DNA of 38,458 nt from Acidimicrobiia bacterium (GTDB lineage: Bacteria; Actinomycetota; Acidimicrobiia; Spongiisociales; ZC4RG35). Below the pieces are notes generated by a model. The model did not search any database and was not told the origin of the DNA. It was given only the letters and a program-made list of their open reading frames with translations. Position 1 is the stretch's first letter; every line of letters starts with the position of its first letter. A program made the translations under genes and the position numbers. The stretch spans positions 1 to 38,458 of the forward strand of contig JACCTH010000035.1 in the NCBI GenBank assembly GCA_013812505.1, given 5' to 3'. Positions 1 to 7,635 of the stretch are shown here, in pieces.

Positions 1-54
1 CACCAACAGATCCAACACCTTGCGACGGAACTCGGGCGGATATCGGTACGGCAT
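1..54 (-). CDS. IS3-type transposase OrfA, N-terminal 18 residues (runs off window edge)
   Basis: The first 18 codons, read from 54 down to 1, give MPYRYPPEFRRKVLDLLV. This matches the usual opening of IS3-family OrfA, a small helix-turn-helix protein that is fused to the OrfB integrase by frameshifting. A strong ribosome site, AAGGAGGG, lies at 60-67, about 6 nt before the ATG. The plus-strand string ggggtcagggca at 71-82 ends in CA, as expected for the outer end of an IS3 terminal inverted repeat, but the partner end is outside the window, so this is only a suggestion. The rest of the element lies to the left and cannot be judged. Confidence 0.7.
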   Translation of the reverse strand, partial: MPYRYPPEFRRKVLDLLV

Positions 55-152
55 GCAGACCCTCCTTCATGGGGTCAGGGCACACCCGATTCAAATATCC
101 CAACTCCGGAAAACCCGGGCAACATCACAGCCTCTATGAAACTCGGGGTGGT

Positions 153-545
153 TCACTGGAATGCTTCATATGCATGCTCAACTACCTGCACGGTAGATTC
201 GTCGTGATGCCCATTCGAGTCTGGATGCTTCCCCGCAGTTTGTTTCCAGAGTTCGATCCCCCGAAAGTTGCCTCGACCATCAACCAACTCCTGCACTGCT
301 CGACTCGCCCTGATACACGCTCCGCAGTCGTGAGATAGAAAGAGGAGAACCGTGTACGAGTCGGGGCGAGGGTTGAGCCAGCTCGGCACCGAGATCGCAT
401 CTCCGACCTGGAGCGCAGGAAGACCACTCCTGCCTTCAACCCGCTCACCGATCAAACGCAGTGCCCTAACACAGCCAGCAAGCCCGATAGTCAAAAGCAC
501 GACAAGCACCGTGAGGACGACGAGCACAGCATCTTGAGTAGTCAC
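153..545 (-). CDS. Membrane-anchored thioredoxin-like protein with a CGAC motif
   Basis: A 130-residue protein. Residues 5-30 form one hydrophobic segment, likely an N-terminal membrane anchor. A soluble part follows, with a beta strand (TVLLFLS) leading into HDCGACIRAS. A CxxC pair in this setting is typical of thioredoxin-fold proteins of the TlpA/MauD type, which carry out thiol-disulfide chemistry outside the membrane. The C-terminus is short for a full thioredoxin fold, so it may be truncated or divergent. It starts with GTG at 545, and that GTG overlaps the TGA of the upstream gene (GTGA), which implies translational coupling. Its substrate cannot be inferred. MauD partners act in methylamine dehydrogenase maturation, but no mau genes are present here. 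Confidence 0.6.
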   Translation of the reverse strand: MTTQDAVLVVLTVLVVLLTIGLAGCVRALRLIGERVEGRSGLPALQVGDAISVPSWLNPRPDSYTVLLFLSHDCGACIRASRAVQELVDGRGNFRGIELWKQTAGKHPDSNGHHDESTVQVVEHAYEAFQ

Positions 546-1099
546 TTAGTACGTCCGTCTGTCCGTTCGAGTGTGACAAGACGACTAACCAGAGCCTCAG
601 CGGCTCCATGATCGACCGCGAAGAACGTATCGATCTCACAGACCGCAGTCGAAGTGACAAGGATCAAGCTCGCTTCATCGTCGGTCGACGTCACGAAGTA
701 GAGCTGCCCTGCCGGAACGGCCAAGCCGTCGGCGTCAGGAGCGACCCAACCTTCGATTGGTTGGATATCCATAGTGAAGAGATCGGCCACGGTAACGAAC
801 AGCACGTCGCCTTCAACTGACAGCGAGGCTGTTTCGCTTGCAGCGACGACAACACTTTCGTTGTCCACTCCTGGAGACAGGATTTGGAGCTTCTCTGCCA
901 TCCAATCCTGGCCGTGAGACTCGCTTTCGGCTAACAGAGCAAGCGAGTCCCTAGTCCAAAGGCCGATGGTCGGCCGACCCATTACCCGACCGGTTTCAGG
1001 GTCTAGGCCCTCGTATGAACCGACCTCCAGACCCCCATCGTTCAGGGAGTACTCCTCCTCAAACAAGCCCCCCAACACGTCGACAGCAGTTGCCCGCAT
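542..1099 (-). CDS. Unknown protein, probably 5'-truncated
   Basis: I do not recognise this 185-residue acidic protein. It has no clear membrane segment. It alternates hydrophobic stretches (VLFVTVADLFTM, LYFVTSTDDEASLILVTSTA) in a way that suggests a beta-rich fold. It is translationally coupled to the thioredoxin-like gene downstream through a GTGA overlap. The ATG at 1099 has no visible ribosome site. The same frame stays open upstream with protein-like sequence (for example HAFWSVDGAAIKL) and runs into the tRNA fragment at 1192-1240 without another ATG or GTG. This suggests the true N-terminus was lost when the tRNA fragment became joined here. Coding is supported by codon use and the coupling; no function is proposed. 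Confidence 0.55.
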   Translation of the reverse strand: MRATAVDVLGGLFEEEYSLNDGGLEVGSYEGLDPETGRVMGRPTIGLWTRDSLALLAESESHGQDWMAEKLQILSPGVDNESVVVAASETASLSVEGDVLFVTVADLFTMDIQPIEGWVAPDADGLAVPAGQLYFVTSTDDEASLILVTSTAVCEIDTFFAVDHGAAEALVSRLVTLERTDGRTK

Positions 1100-1191
1100 G
1101 CTTTCAGCGTCTGACGATCGAAGCTTGATGGCAGCGCCGTCGACGCTCCAGAATGCATGCGAGTTTCGCCTGGTCAGCGGATCGATCCGTT

Positions 1192-1240
1192 CTGCTTTCG
1201 CACGGTAGAGGTCACAGGTTCGATCCCTGTAGCGTCCACC
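1192..1240 (+). pseudogene. 3' part of a tRNA (anticodon arm to acceptor), possible attachment-site remnant
   Basis: Positions 1192-1208 fold as a 5-bp anticodon stem (ctgct/ggtag, with wobbles) around the loop ttcgcac. This has U33, a purine at 37 and a possible CGC (Ala) anticodon. It is followed by a variable loop (aggtc), a perfect T arm (acagg-ttcgatc-cctgt, 1214-1230), an acceptor 3' strand (agcgtcc, 1231-1237), and then ACC. No D arm or 5' acceptor strand is present upstream; 1161-1191 is unrelated and contains the palindrome cggatcgatccg. A tRNA 3' half standing alone is the usual trace of integrase-mediated insertion at a tRNA gene. The intact tRNA would lie to the left, outside the window. 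Confidence 0.65.
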
Positions 1241-1436
1241 CTCACAATTCCTGTGTTGCAGGGATTCTCAGGTTCTGGATCGGCTCAGTACACGGCTTGG
1301 GAGCACTCGGACGCGGTGGGCCGATCGAGAGTCTCGATATGGTCGCCGACCCAAGCTATCGAGGCCAGAAGATCCGATAGGTCGAACATAGCCATTTGCC
1401 GATGTCCGGACAACCCAGCCTGTTCGTCGAATCGGG

Positions 1437-2675
1437 TCAGTCATTTTGCATTACTGCAGCTTCAACTTCGAGGAACACTTCATTGGCTGCCGACACCCCG
1501 CCCAGCTGTTGACGCTCTTTGATCCAGGTATTTGCCGTTCGCAACACCATGGTTGCCGCCCGAAGGTGCTCGTCGGGAGGAAGCGTCTCGATATCGGAGA
1601 CCTTGGCGAGACCGATGATGCGCCGGATCGCCTTGCAGCCGCCAAACCCGAGGGCATCCCGAGCTACCTGTTGGAGCCACGCATCGAGAAACCCGTCGGT
1701 CCAGGTCTGGTCTACACGAGTGGGCCACAACCGTCGCATGTTGGCCTCGAAGGCGTTCCAGGTTTCCTCGGCAAGTCCGGCCACCCACTCGCAGTACTCG
1801 GCGCCTCGGTAGAGAACGGCAGCTCGTCCTCGAGCCAACAGGTAGTTGCCGATGAGAGCGCCGAGGTCGAAACCAACCGGCCCGTAGTAACAGAACTCCG
1901 GATCGATTACGCGGGCGTCGCCCCGGCCATCGGTGGATCGGACCATTACCGAACCGGTATGGAGATCGCCGTGGATCAACGCTTCGGCCGCCGTCATGAA
2001 CCGGTGCTTGAGAAGGCCGACCTCGCTGCGCAAACAGGCATCGGATCGAAGGGCAGCCACCTCCGGTGCAAGCTCGTCCACAAAGCTGTTGTTGTCGTGT
2101 TCGATATACGGCTCGGTGAAAACAAGTTCCTCGGTAATCCGGCACAGCTCGGGATTGATCGCCTGCGCGGTTTGCTGCTTCACCTCCATCTGATCAAGGG
2201 CGAAGAGCGAAGTCGAGAAGGCGAGATTGGCCACGTATTCGCCGAGGAGGGCGCCGACCCCACGGTGGATCTCCCCCCTGTTGAGCTTGCTACGCCAGAT
2301 CTCCCATCCGAACAGGTTCTCCATCGCCAGCACGTATCGATCCTCATCGGTCCCGTAGTAGGCGGGAACGAGATGTGGCACCACCGCCGCCGCGACCGAA
2401 AGACTCCGGGACTCTGCCAACACCCGCTGTGGGGTGAGCGGCCAGCTCTCACCGACCAGGCGAACGTACGGCAACGCCTGTTTCAGACAGATGCCGCGCC
2501 CATCGGCATCCTGGCAGAGGAAGACGAGGTTGAGATTGCCGTCGCCAACCTCGGCGACCTCCAGGGTCGAGGCATCGACCAGCTCGGCCAGTGTCGGATT
2601 AGAGGCGATATAGCTCGCAACCGTCTCGGGCGTCAGGAGTTCGTATTCACTTGCCATCGTTGACATCGCGGTCAT
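1437..2675 (-). CDS. mtnK: S-methyl-5-thioribose kinase
   Basis: MtnK phosphorylates 5-methylthioribose, formed from methylthioadenosine, at C1 with ATP. This commits the sugar to methionine salvage or to the DHAP shunt. The 412-residue length fits the family. Hallmarks are GDGNLNLVF at 44-52, KQALPYVRLVGESWPL at 65-80, the kinase catalytic loop HGDLHTGS at 235-242, and the metal-binding DPEF at 258-261; the fold is the aminoglycoside/choline kinase type. It is the last gene of the minus-strand cluster, and its ATG at 2675 overlaps what would be the natural C-terminus of the muconolactone-isomerase-like gene. A second ATG at codon 7 is also possible, and neither has a strong ribosome site. 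5-Deoxyribose kinases are relatives, so that substrate cannot be excluded. Confidence 0.9.
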   Translation of the reverse strand: MTAMSTMASEYELLTPETVASYIASNPTLAELVDASTLEVAEVGDGNLNLVFLCQDADGRGICLKQALPYVRLVGESWPLTPQRVLAESRSLSVAAAVVPHLVPAYYGTDEDRYVLAMENLFGWEIWRSKLNRGEIHRGVGALLGEYVANLAFSTSLFALDQMEVKQQTAQAINPELCRITEELVFTEPYIEHDNNSFVDELAPEVAALRSDACLRSEVGLLKHRFMTAAEALIHGDLHTGSVMVRSTDGRGDARVIDPEFCYYGPVGFDLGALIGNYLLARGRAAVLYRGAEYCEWVAGLAEETWNAFEANMRRLWPTRVDQTWTDGFLDAWLQQVARDALGFGGCKAIRRIIGLAKVSDIETLPPDEHLRAATMVLRTANTWIKERQQLGGVSAANEVFLEVEAAVMQND

Positions 2676-2711
2676 TGAGAGATGCGTCGATTGGATGGAC
2701 GGACAGCGCCG

Positions 2712-2951
2712 TCACCTCGATGTCCAGGGCGATAGAGGGAGAGAGCTCAGGACCTCGTGGAGTTCCTCGGGGCTATCTACCTGGTAGAGACTGTAAGGAG
2801 CCCGCCGACCCGGTATCCGCCAGATCCGACGTAGCTTCCCGTCGGAAACAAGTTGTCTCCCCCGATCATGCTCCGCCCGCTTGATCGCACCCAGCCTCTG
2901 CTTGTCCATGTCGGGCGGGATGTCCTGTTCGATGTGTGCGAGGAACTCCAC
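2712..2951 (-). CDS. Muconolactone delta-isomerase-like small protein, frameshifted near its C-terminus
   Basis: A 79-residue protein with the muconolactone isomerase (CatC) layout: an N-terminal strand (EFLAHIEQDIPPDM), the KRAEHDRGRQLVSDGKL helix, RIWRIPGR, YSLYQVDSPEELHEVLSSLPL. Family members are small ferredoxin-like barrels, and many act outside aromatic degradation. The reading frame ends early at SPWTSR. Another frame continues the expected family tail (LDIEVTALSVHP) to a stop near 2647, so a 1-nt deletion or 2-nt insertion near 2725 is likely. The GTG start at 2951 lies 3 nt after the stop of the aldolase remnant, so it belongs to the same transcript as mtnK. Its role in the sugar pathway is unknown; isomerase activity on a pathway intermediate is only a guess. 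Confidence 0.65.
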   Translation of the reverse strand: MEFLAHIEQDIPPDMDKQRLGAIKRAEHDRGRQLVSDGKLRRIWRIPGRRAPYSLYQVDSPEELHEVLSSLPLSPWTSR

Positions 2952-2954
2952 TTG

Positions 2955-3380
2955 TCAGCTTCCGGCCAGTGCGGGCGCAACCAGTTCGATGGCGTTGCCG
3001 GGCGCCGCCCCGTCGTGGATGATCGCCCGTAGCGCCTTGGCGATGCCCATCGGATCGTGATGCTGCCAGATGTTGCGTCCGAGGTTCACGCCGATGGCAC
3101 CTCTATCGATCCCGTCGCGAACAAATGAGAGAACCTCGAGGGGGCCTCGTCCGTTGTCGGGCCGCCGGCGATCGCCACCGGCACCGGGACGATTCGGTCA
3201 ACTTGTCGAAGTCTTCGCAATAGGACGTCTTGACGACTCGCGCCCCCAGCTCGCTCGCGATCCGGCAGCTGAGTGCGAGATAACGGGTGTCACGTTTCTC
3301 CAACTCCTTGCCGGCCGCGGTGACGGCCATCATCGATTCGAGCCCTTCCGAGACGCTCCTCAGCGTTGTCGATGCCCCGG
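2955..3380 (-). pseudogene. Class I (DeoC/LsrF-type) aldolase remnant, N-terminus missing and frameshifted
   Basis: Two frames together give the C-terminal half of an LsrF/DhnA-like class I aldolase. The first (about 3170-3370) reads [20 protein letters not shown], containing the conserved VKT stretch with the Schiff-base lysine region. The second continues as VPVAIAGGP near 3170 and then GVNLGRNIWQHHDP down to the TGA at 2955. The frame changes near 3190. The first half of the protein, about 130 residues, is absent, and the sequence joins the broken mtnA copy upstream. In the intact ancestor such an aldolase would split a ketose 1-phosphate made by the kinase and isomerase into DHAP and an aldehyde. 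That pathway role is inferred from gene order. Confidence 0.7.
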
Positions 3381-3392
3381 CACTTCCTCCAG

Positions 3393-3730
3393 TTAGCGTC
3401 GCACCGCCCAGGACAGGTTGACCGCGGTCGGCCGGCTCGCCTCCAACACCTCGGCGGCTTTCGAGAGCTCACGGTCGGCCTCGGCTACTCCAAGGTGGCG
3501 GCATTCCAGGGCGGCCAGGTACATGCCATAGCAGGCCGAAGCACCGATGCATCCCGCACCGCGGACCACCATCGTGGCGATGGCGTCGGACATGGCTGGT
3601 GCGGTGCCGTTTGGAGACCACGCCGGAGCTCGAAAGGCAGCAGACGCTGGTCGATCGCTCGGACGGCACCAGGATCATCCGGATCGATCCAGACGGTTCG
3701 CCGGGGTTTTGTCTCGGCTGGGGCGCTCAC
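3393..3730 (-). pseudogene. Second mtnA-like isomerase, N-terminal remnant with a frameshift
   Basis: The GTG at 3730 overlaps the TGA of the permease gene (GTGA), so this began as a coupled operon gene. The first frame reads TVWIDPDDPGAVRAIDQRLLPFEL. The second frame resumes at DAIATMVVRGAGCIGASACYGM and ends [13 protein letters not shown]. Both are conserved N-terminal segments of methylthioribose-1-phosphate isomerase, which normally has VVRGAPAIG here. A shift near 3610-3640 separates them. The remaining two thirds, including the catalytic Cys and Asp, are gone and aldolase sequence follows directly. A deletion of about 1.2 kb across two adjacent genes explains the join. The intact mtnA at 7636-8715 is a separate, divergent gene. 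Confidence 0.75.
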
Positions 3731-4800
3731 ATGGGCACCGCACGGACGTGTCGCTGCTTCGTTCTAGAGAGGGTGAACGAGAAGACGAGTGCGATCAGAA
3801 GCACAACGCCCTTCACGACGTCCTGGGCGTAGTACGCCGAGCCCTTAATGGTCGTGCCGGTGATCAATATGCCCATCAGTATCGCACCAAGGGCAGTCCC
3901 GAAAGCGTTTGGTCTATTGACTCCGAGGACCGACGTCCCCACCAAAGACACCGCGACCGCATCGAGCAGCAGCGAGTTGCCGGCGCTGATGTCGCCCTGC
4001 CCGATGCGTGACGCAAGGATGAGACCGCCGATCGAAGCGAAGACACCGGCGATCATGTAGGCGGATGCCTTGTAGAGACGGACCCTGGCGCCGGCCAGGC
4101 GGGCCGCCTCAGGGTTGGAACCGATCGCGTACATGACGCGTCCCCATTTGGTGTGAGACAGGAAGAACCACGTGCCGATCGTCAATAGTGCGAAGATGAT
4201 GACGGGATAGGGCACCGGCCCGACGGCCCCGCGGTCGATGATCAAGAAACCTGGGGTGAAGCGCCCAGGAGCGACGCTGCCGTCACGGAGAATCAACCCG
4301 GACGACACCGATTGACCATCCACTGGAACGAGCTTTAGTCCCTGAACCAGGAACATCGTGGCCAGCGTGGCGAGCAGGTCCGGGATCTTGAGCAGCACGA
4401 TCAGCGCCGCGTTCAATGCTCCGACCAACACACCGCCGAGTATCACGACGATGATCGCCACCCAACCTGTCTTGGCGTAGATGACCATGGTCATGGCGGC
4501 AATGGTGACCGACATACCGACCGTTGCTCCAACGGACAGGTCGAGTCCGCCCACGGCCATGGTGACCGTAACGCCCAAGCCGACGATGGCTACGACCGCC
4601 GTGAACTTCAGCATCGAGAACAAGGTCGTTGAGAGCCGGAACGAGGACTCCGTCGCGAAAAAGAAGACAAAGAACACCACCGTCACCGCTATGAAGCCAT
4701 AACGGACCAGCAAGTCCCGGATGTCCCTGCGCGGTGTAGCAGCGGCTGACTCCTTGGCGTCGATCGATTGCGTCTTCTGGTCCGACACTATTCTGACCAC
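3727..4800 (-). CDS. Sugar ABC transporter permease (RbsC/BPD_transp_2 type)
   Basis: A 357-residue, very hydrophobic protein with about nine or ten membrane segments after a charged N-terminus. It has signatures of the CUT2 permease family: GVTVTMAVGGLDLSVGATVG around residue 80, NPEAARLAGARV near 230, and a Gly-rich final third. CUT2 permeases form homodimers with one double-ATPase subunit and import ribose, xylose, AI-2 or nucleosides. It starts with GTG at 4800, immediately after the TAG of the ATPase gene, and ends by overlapping the second mtnA copy. The context (mtnK, mtnA, aldolase) points to uptake of methylthioribose, 5-deoxyribose or a related pentose. The exact substrate is inference. 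Confidence 0.88.
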   Translation of the reverse strand: MVRIVSDQKTQSIDAKESAAATPRRDIRDLLVRYGFIAVTVVFFVFFFATESSFRLSTTLFSMLKFTAVVAIVGLGVTVTMAVGGLDLSVGATVGMSVTIAAMTMVIYAKTGWVAIIVVILGGVLVGALNAALIVLLKIPDLLATLATMFLVQGLKLVPVDGQSVSSGLILRDGSVAPGRFTPGFLIIDRGAVGPVPYPVIIFALLTIGTWFFLSHTKWGRVMYAIGSNPEAARLAGARVRLYKASAYMIAGVFASIGGLILASRIGQGDISAGNSLLLDAVAVSLVGTSVLGVNRPNAFGTALGAILMGILITGTTIKGSAYYAQDVVKGVVLLIALVFSFTLSRTKQRHVRAVPM

Positions 4801-6309
4801 CTAGCCGACCTCCGATAGTCTCTGAAGAATCTCGTCCCGGCTCGTCTCCGATAGGTAAGAGTCGAATCGGAGATCGCCGTCGACGAAGACCAGGACCCGA
4901 TCGGCAACCTGCATGATCTCCTCCAAGTCGCTCGACATGGTTATGACGGCTGCCCCGGCGGCAGCGATTTCTCGGGTTCGCTTGCACAGATCGCGGCGGG
5001 CGCCGACATCGATACCCTGGAACGGCTCGTCGAGAATCATCACCAGGGGTTGCTCCCGGAGCCAGCGCCCGATGACCACCTTCTGCTGATTGCCACCCGA
5101 GAGTGATACCACCGGGTCGTCCTCTGAAAGCGCGACCACACCGAAGTCCTCGACTACCGCCTTGCCAACGGCCGATTCGGCTCGTGGATTGAGGAGGCCG
5201 AACCGCGAGACCGCCTTCAAGAACGGAAATGTGGCGGTTGCCGAAATCGACCAATCGGCGATGATTGTGCCTGCCATCCGATCCTCGGGCACCATGAATA
5301 CGTGTCTCCCGATGGATTCTGCTGGCGACCTCGGGGCAAACGGTTCGCCCTGGAGAGTCATGCGGCCGGCCCTAAAGGGCTCGGACCCGAAAATCCCGTT
5401 GGCGAGCTCGCTCAGGCCCGATCCAAGCAAGCCAAAAACGCCGGCGACTTCCCCAGCCCGAAACGCAACATCGAAGGTCTGCGCCTTAGGGAGAAGTTTG
5501 ACACCTGTCAGCTTGAGCACCTCATCGGACCCTCGCATCTCGTCGGTGGAGGCATGGCTTTCTGCACCGGCGGCTCCAAGCATTTCCTGGAGCGCTTGGT
5601 GCCAATCGAAAGGAGGGGTGTGCTCGCCACAAACAACCCCATCACGAAGGACCACCAAACGATCAGCGATGTCATCGATTTCCCCGAGTCGATGTGACAC
5701 GTAGAGGATTGCGACTCCTGAATCGCGGAGACGTTCGATGACGCCGAACAGCCGGACAGCTTCAACCTCAGATAGAGCCGATGTGGGCTCATCCAGCACG
5801 AGCAACCTGGGTTTTCGAACCAGCGCTCTTGCGAGGAGAAGCAGCTGGCGATCGGCGATCGGTAGGCCATGGGCGTCGCTGCGCAGAAAGGCATCCGACC
5901 AGTCCAGGTCGAGAACGGCCGCAACTTCGCGAGCTCGTGGTACAAGCGACCTGGATGAAGCGAAACGGGGCACCTCACTGACAACGATGCCTTCAAACAG
6001 CAGATTCTCAGCGACACTGAGGCCGGGAACTATGCCGTCACTGATCCTCTGGTGAACGGCTTCGATCCCGAGAGCCCGAGATGTGGAAGGGCTATCGATA
6101 GTCACAGCGGCACCGTCGATAGCGACGGTGCCGCTGTAATTCGAGTTGGCCCCAGAGAGGATCTTGATGAGTGTGGTTTTGCCAGCCCCGTTTGCGCCGA
6201 GTAGTCCGGTGACCTCTCCTGAGTGCAGATCAAGCTCGACACCTCGAAGCACCTGGTTGCTGCCGAACGACATCGTGACGTCGTTCATGTGGATGACTGT
6301 GGTCATCAA
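4801..6309 (-). CDS. Sugar ABC transporter ATP-binding protein (RbsA type, two ATPase domains)
   Basis: A 502-residue tandem ATPase. Domain 1 has Walker A GANGAGKTT at 38-46, a degenerate signature LPIADRQ at 149-155, and Walker B VLDEPTSAL at 171-179. Domain 2 has lost a normal Walker A (FGLLGSGLSEL) but keeps the canonical signature SLSGGNQQK near 405 and LDEPFQGIDVGAR near 430. This asymmetric pattern is characteristic of RbsA/MglA/XylG subunits of CUT2 importers. The gene lies between the binding protein, 38 nt upstream, and the permease, with no gap. It powers uptake by the adjacent permease. Confidence 0.92.
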   Translation of the reverse strand: MMTTVIHMNDVTMSFGSNQVLRGVELDLHSGEVTGLLGANGAGKTTLIKILSGANSNYSGTVAIDGAAVTIDSPSTSRALGIEAVHQRISDGIVPGLSVAENLLFEGIVVSEVPRFASSRSLVPRAREVAAVLDLDWSDAFLRSDAHGLPIADRQLLLLARALVRKPRLLVLDEPTSALSEVEAVRLFGVIERLRDSGVAILYVSHRLGEIDDIADRLVVLRDGVVCGEHTPPFDWHQALQEMLGAAGAESHASTDEMRGSDEVLKLTGVKLLPKAQTFDVAFRAGEVAGVFGLLGSGLSELANGIFGSEPFRAGRMTLQGEPFAPRSPAESIGRHVFMVPEDRMAGTIIADWSISATATFPFLKAVSRFGLLNPRAESAVGKAVVEDFGVVALSEDDPVVSLSGGNQQKVVIGRWLREQPLVMILDEPFQGIDVGARRDLCKRTREIAAAGAAVITMSSDLEEIMQVADRVLVFVDGDLRFDSYLSETSRDEILQRLSEVG

Positions 6310-6347
6310 TCCGGAACCTTGGGAGTTATGGGTGGCCTCCTAGCCGA

Positions 6348-7499
6348 TCAGAAACTCACCGACCGTATCCACGGAGCCGAGGAGATCTCGGTGAGATTGA
6401 GCGCCGGCAGCTTCGCCCGGAGGTCTACCATATTGGATACTCCGTTTTCGATCAGGAAGTCGCTCGTAACCAGCACTCCGGGGAACTGGACGGTGCGGCC
6501 ACCCTGCTCGCCGGCGAGTTCTAGGGCCATCGTGCGGACCACGGCGGCGCCGATGGCGTTGGGGTCCGTTGTGGCAGTGGCGACCCATGGGCTGTCGGCC
6601 TTGGTCATGACCTCGATATCAGCATTCGAGATATCGATGCCGTATACCCTGATCTCCGTCTGGAGAGTGTTCTGCTCGATCGCTGAGACGGTCCCTTTGG
6701 TCAACTCGTCGTACGGTGCGAAAATCGCAGTGACATCAGGGTTGGCCTTCAGAGCGGCATCGACCAGCTGAGCGTTGTCGGTGGCGACGGCGTTCGTGAA
6801 CTTGCCTACGAAGAACAACTCGGTCCACGAGTTATCGGCCTTGTATTCCTCCCATACGACGTGTCGCCGATCGAGAGGCGCGATGCCGAGCACGTTGACA
6901 TAACCAACGTCTTGGTTCTGGCCAATGTCGGTGGCCATCTGCCCGAGCACCAAGTCTGCGAGGCTGGCATCACTCTGCGAGGTCTCCACCGCTCTAGGGG
7001 CGCACTCGGCGATGGCAACGTCATAGATGACGACGAGGATGCCTGCGTCGAGGGCCTTGTTGATGAGCGGGCACATGGTGTCGGTCTGGCCGTGGTCGAC
7101 GATGATCCCGGCGACACCGGACCCGATTGCTGTTTCCATGTCGGTCGCCTGCTTGGCGTTGTCGGCCTGGGCGTCATAGATCTGAACTTCGAAACCGATC
7201 GCCTCGGCCTGCTGATTGGCGCCGTTTGTCCACTGCTGGAAGTAGTCGCCGGCACCGCTGTTCTGAACGATTGCGATCTTGACCGGCCCGGCGTTGAACG
7301 GTGCAGGGGCAGCAGCGGTTACCGCCGTGGTGGCAGTCCCGGCCGCCGTGGTGGCAGTCCCGGAGGCCGTGGTGGCGGTCCCGGCCGCCGTGGTGGTCGA
7401 GGTCTCCTGCGAACAGCTTGCCGCGAGCAGGGCGAAGCCCAGGAGCATCGCCCCACGCCAGACTCCCCTGGCCCGCAACATTGTCATGACTCTCCTCAT
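6348..7499 (-). CDS. Periplasmic-type sugar-binding lipoprotein of the ABC transporter
   Basis: A 383-residue RbsB-like (Peripla_BP_4) substrate-binding protein. The signal peptide ends in a lipobox, LLAASC, so Cys29 should be lipid-anchored. A linker of GTATTA/S-type repeats follows, then the domain starts at VKIAIVQNSGAGDYFQQWTNG. Typical features are GIIVDHGQTD, the hinge and binding residues, and ANPDVTAIFAPYDE near the C-terminal half. Two starts are possible: the ATG at 7499, preceded by a GGAAGGGATCGGAG-like site, and the ATG at 7487, preceded by AGGAGAG. The mature domain lacks the usual lysine-rich start but is otherwise standard. It captures the pentose or nucleoside-like ligand for the ATPase and permease next door. 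Confidence 0.88.
   Translation of the reverse strand: MRRVMTMLRARGVWRGAMLLGFALLAASCSQETSTTTAAGTATTASGTATTAAGTATTAVTAAAPAPFNAGPVKIAIVQNSGAGDYFQQWTNGANQQAEAIGFEVQIYDAQADNAKQATDMETAIGSGVAGIIVDHGQTDTMCPLINKALDAGILVVIYDVAIAECAPRAVETSQSDASLADLVLGQMATDIGQNQDVGYVNVLGIAPLDRRHVVWEEYKADNSWTELFFVGKFTNAVATDNAQLVDAALKANPDVTAIFAPYDELTKGTVSAIEQNTLQTEIRVYGIDISNADIEVMTKADSPWVATATTDPNAIGAAVVRTMALELAGEQGGRTVQFPGVLVTSDFLIENGVSNMVDLRAKLPALNLTEISSAPWIRSVSF
7327..7389 (-). repeat. Three 21-bp tandem repeats coding for the lipoprotein linker
   Basis: Units at 7327-7347, 7348-7368 and 7369-7389 begin gtggtggcagtcccgg and differ by one to three bases. A partial fourth follows. Each unit is seven codons, giving the repeated peptide GTATTAA or GTATTAS on the minus strand. 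Because the unit is a multiple of three, copy number can change without breaking the frame, altering only the length of the flexible tether between the lipid anchor and the binding domain. Confidence 0.85.
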
Positions 7500-7635
7500 C
7501 TCCGATCCCTTCCTTTTTGTCGTGATGGTTTCGAACGCCCGCCGACCATGTCATGGCTCCTTTCGATCGCGAGTCTTTGCATTCGCATCCTCCATTCGGT
7601 TTCTTGCTTCAGGTTGCCAAACAGATTGTCGCCCA

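Noticed and set aside
1141-1240. Complete tRNA using gacgct at 1142 as the 5' acceptor strand
   Set aside because: Six of seven bases would pair, but the spacing is about 97 nt and there is no D arm, so only the 3' half is supported.
1446-2663. Plus-strand frame of 405 codons opposite mtnK
   Set aside because: A mirror of the mtnK coding frame; mtnK carries the catalytic motifs and this frame has none.
7327-7389. Possible CRISPR-like array
   Set aside because: The units are contiguous 21-bp repeats without spacers and code for a linker peptide.
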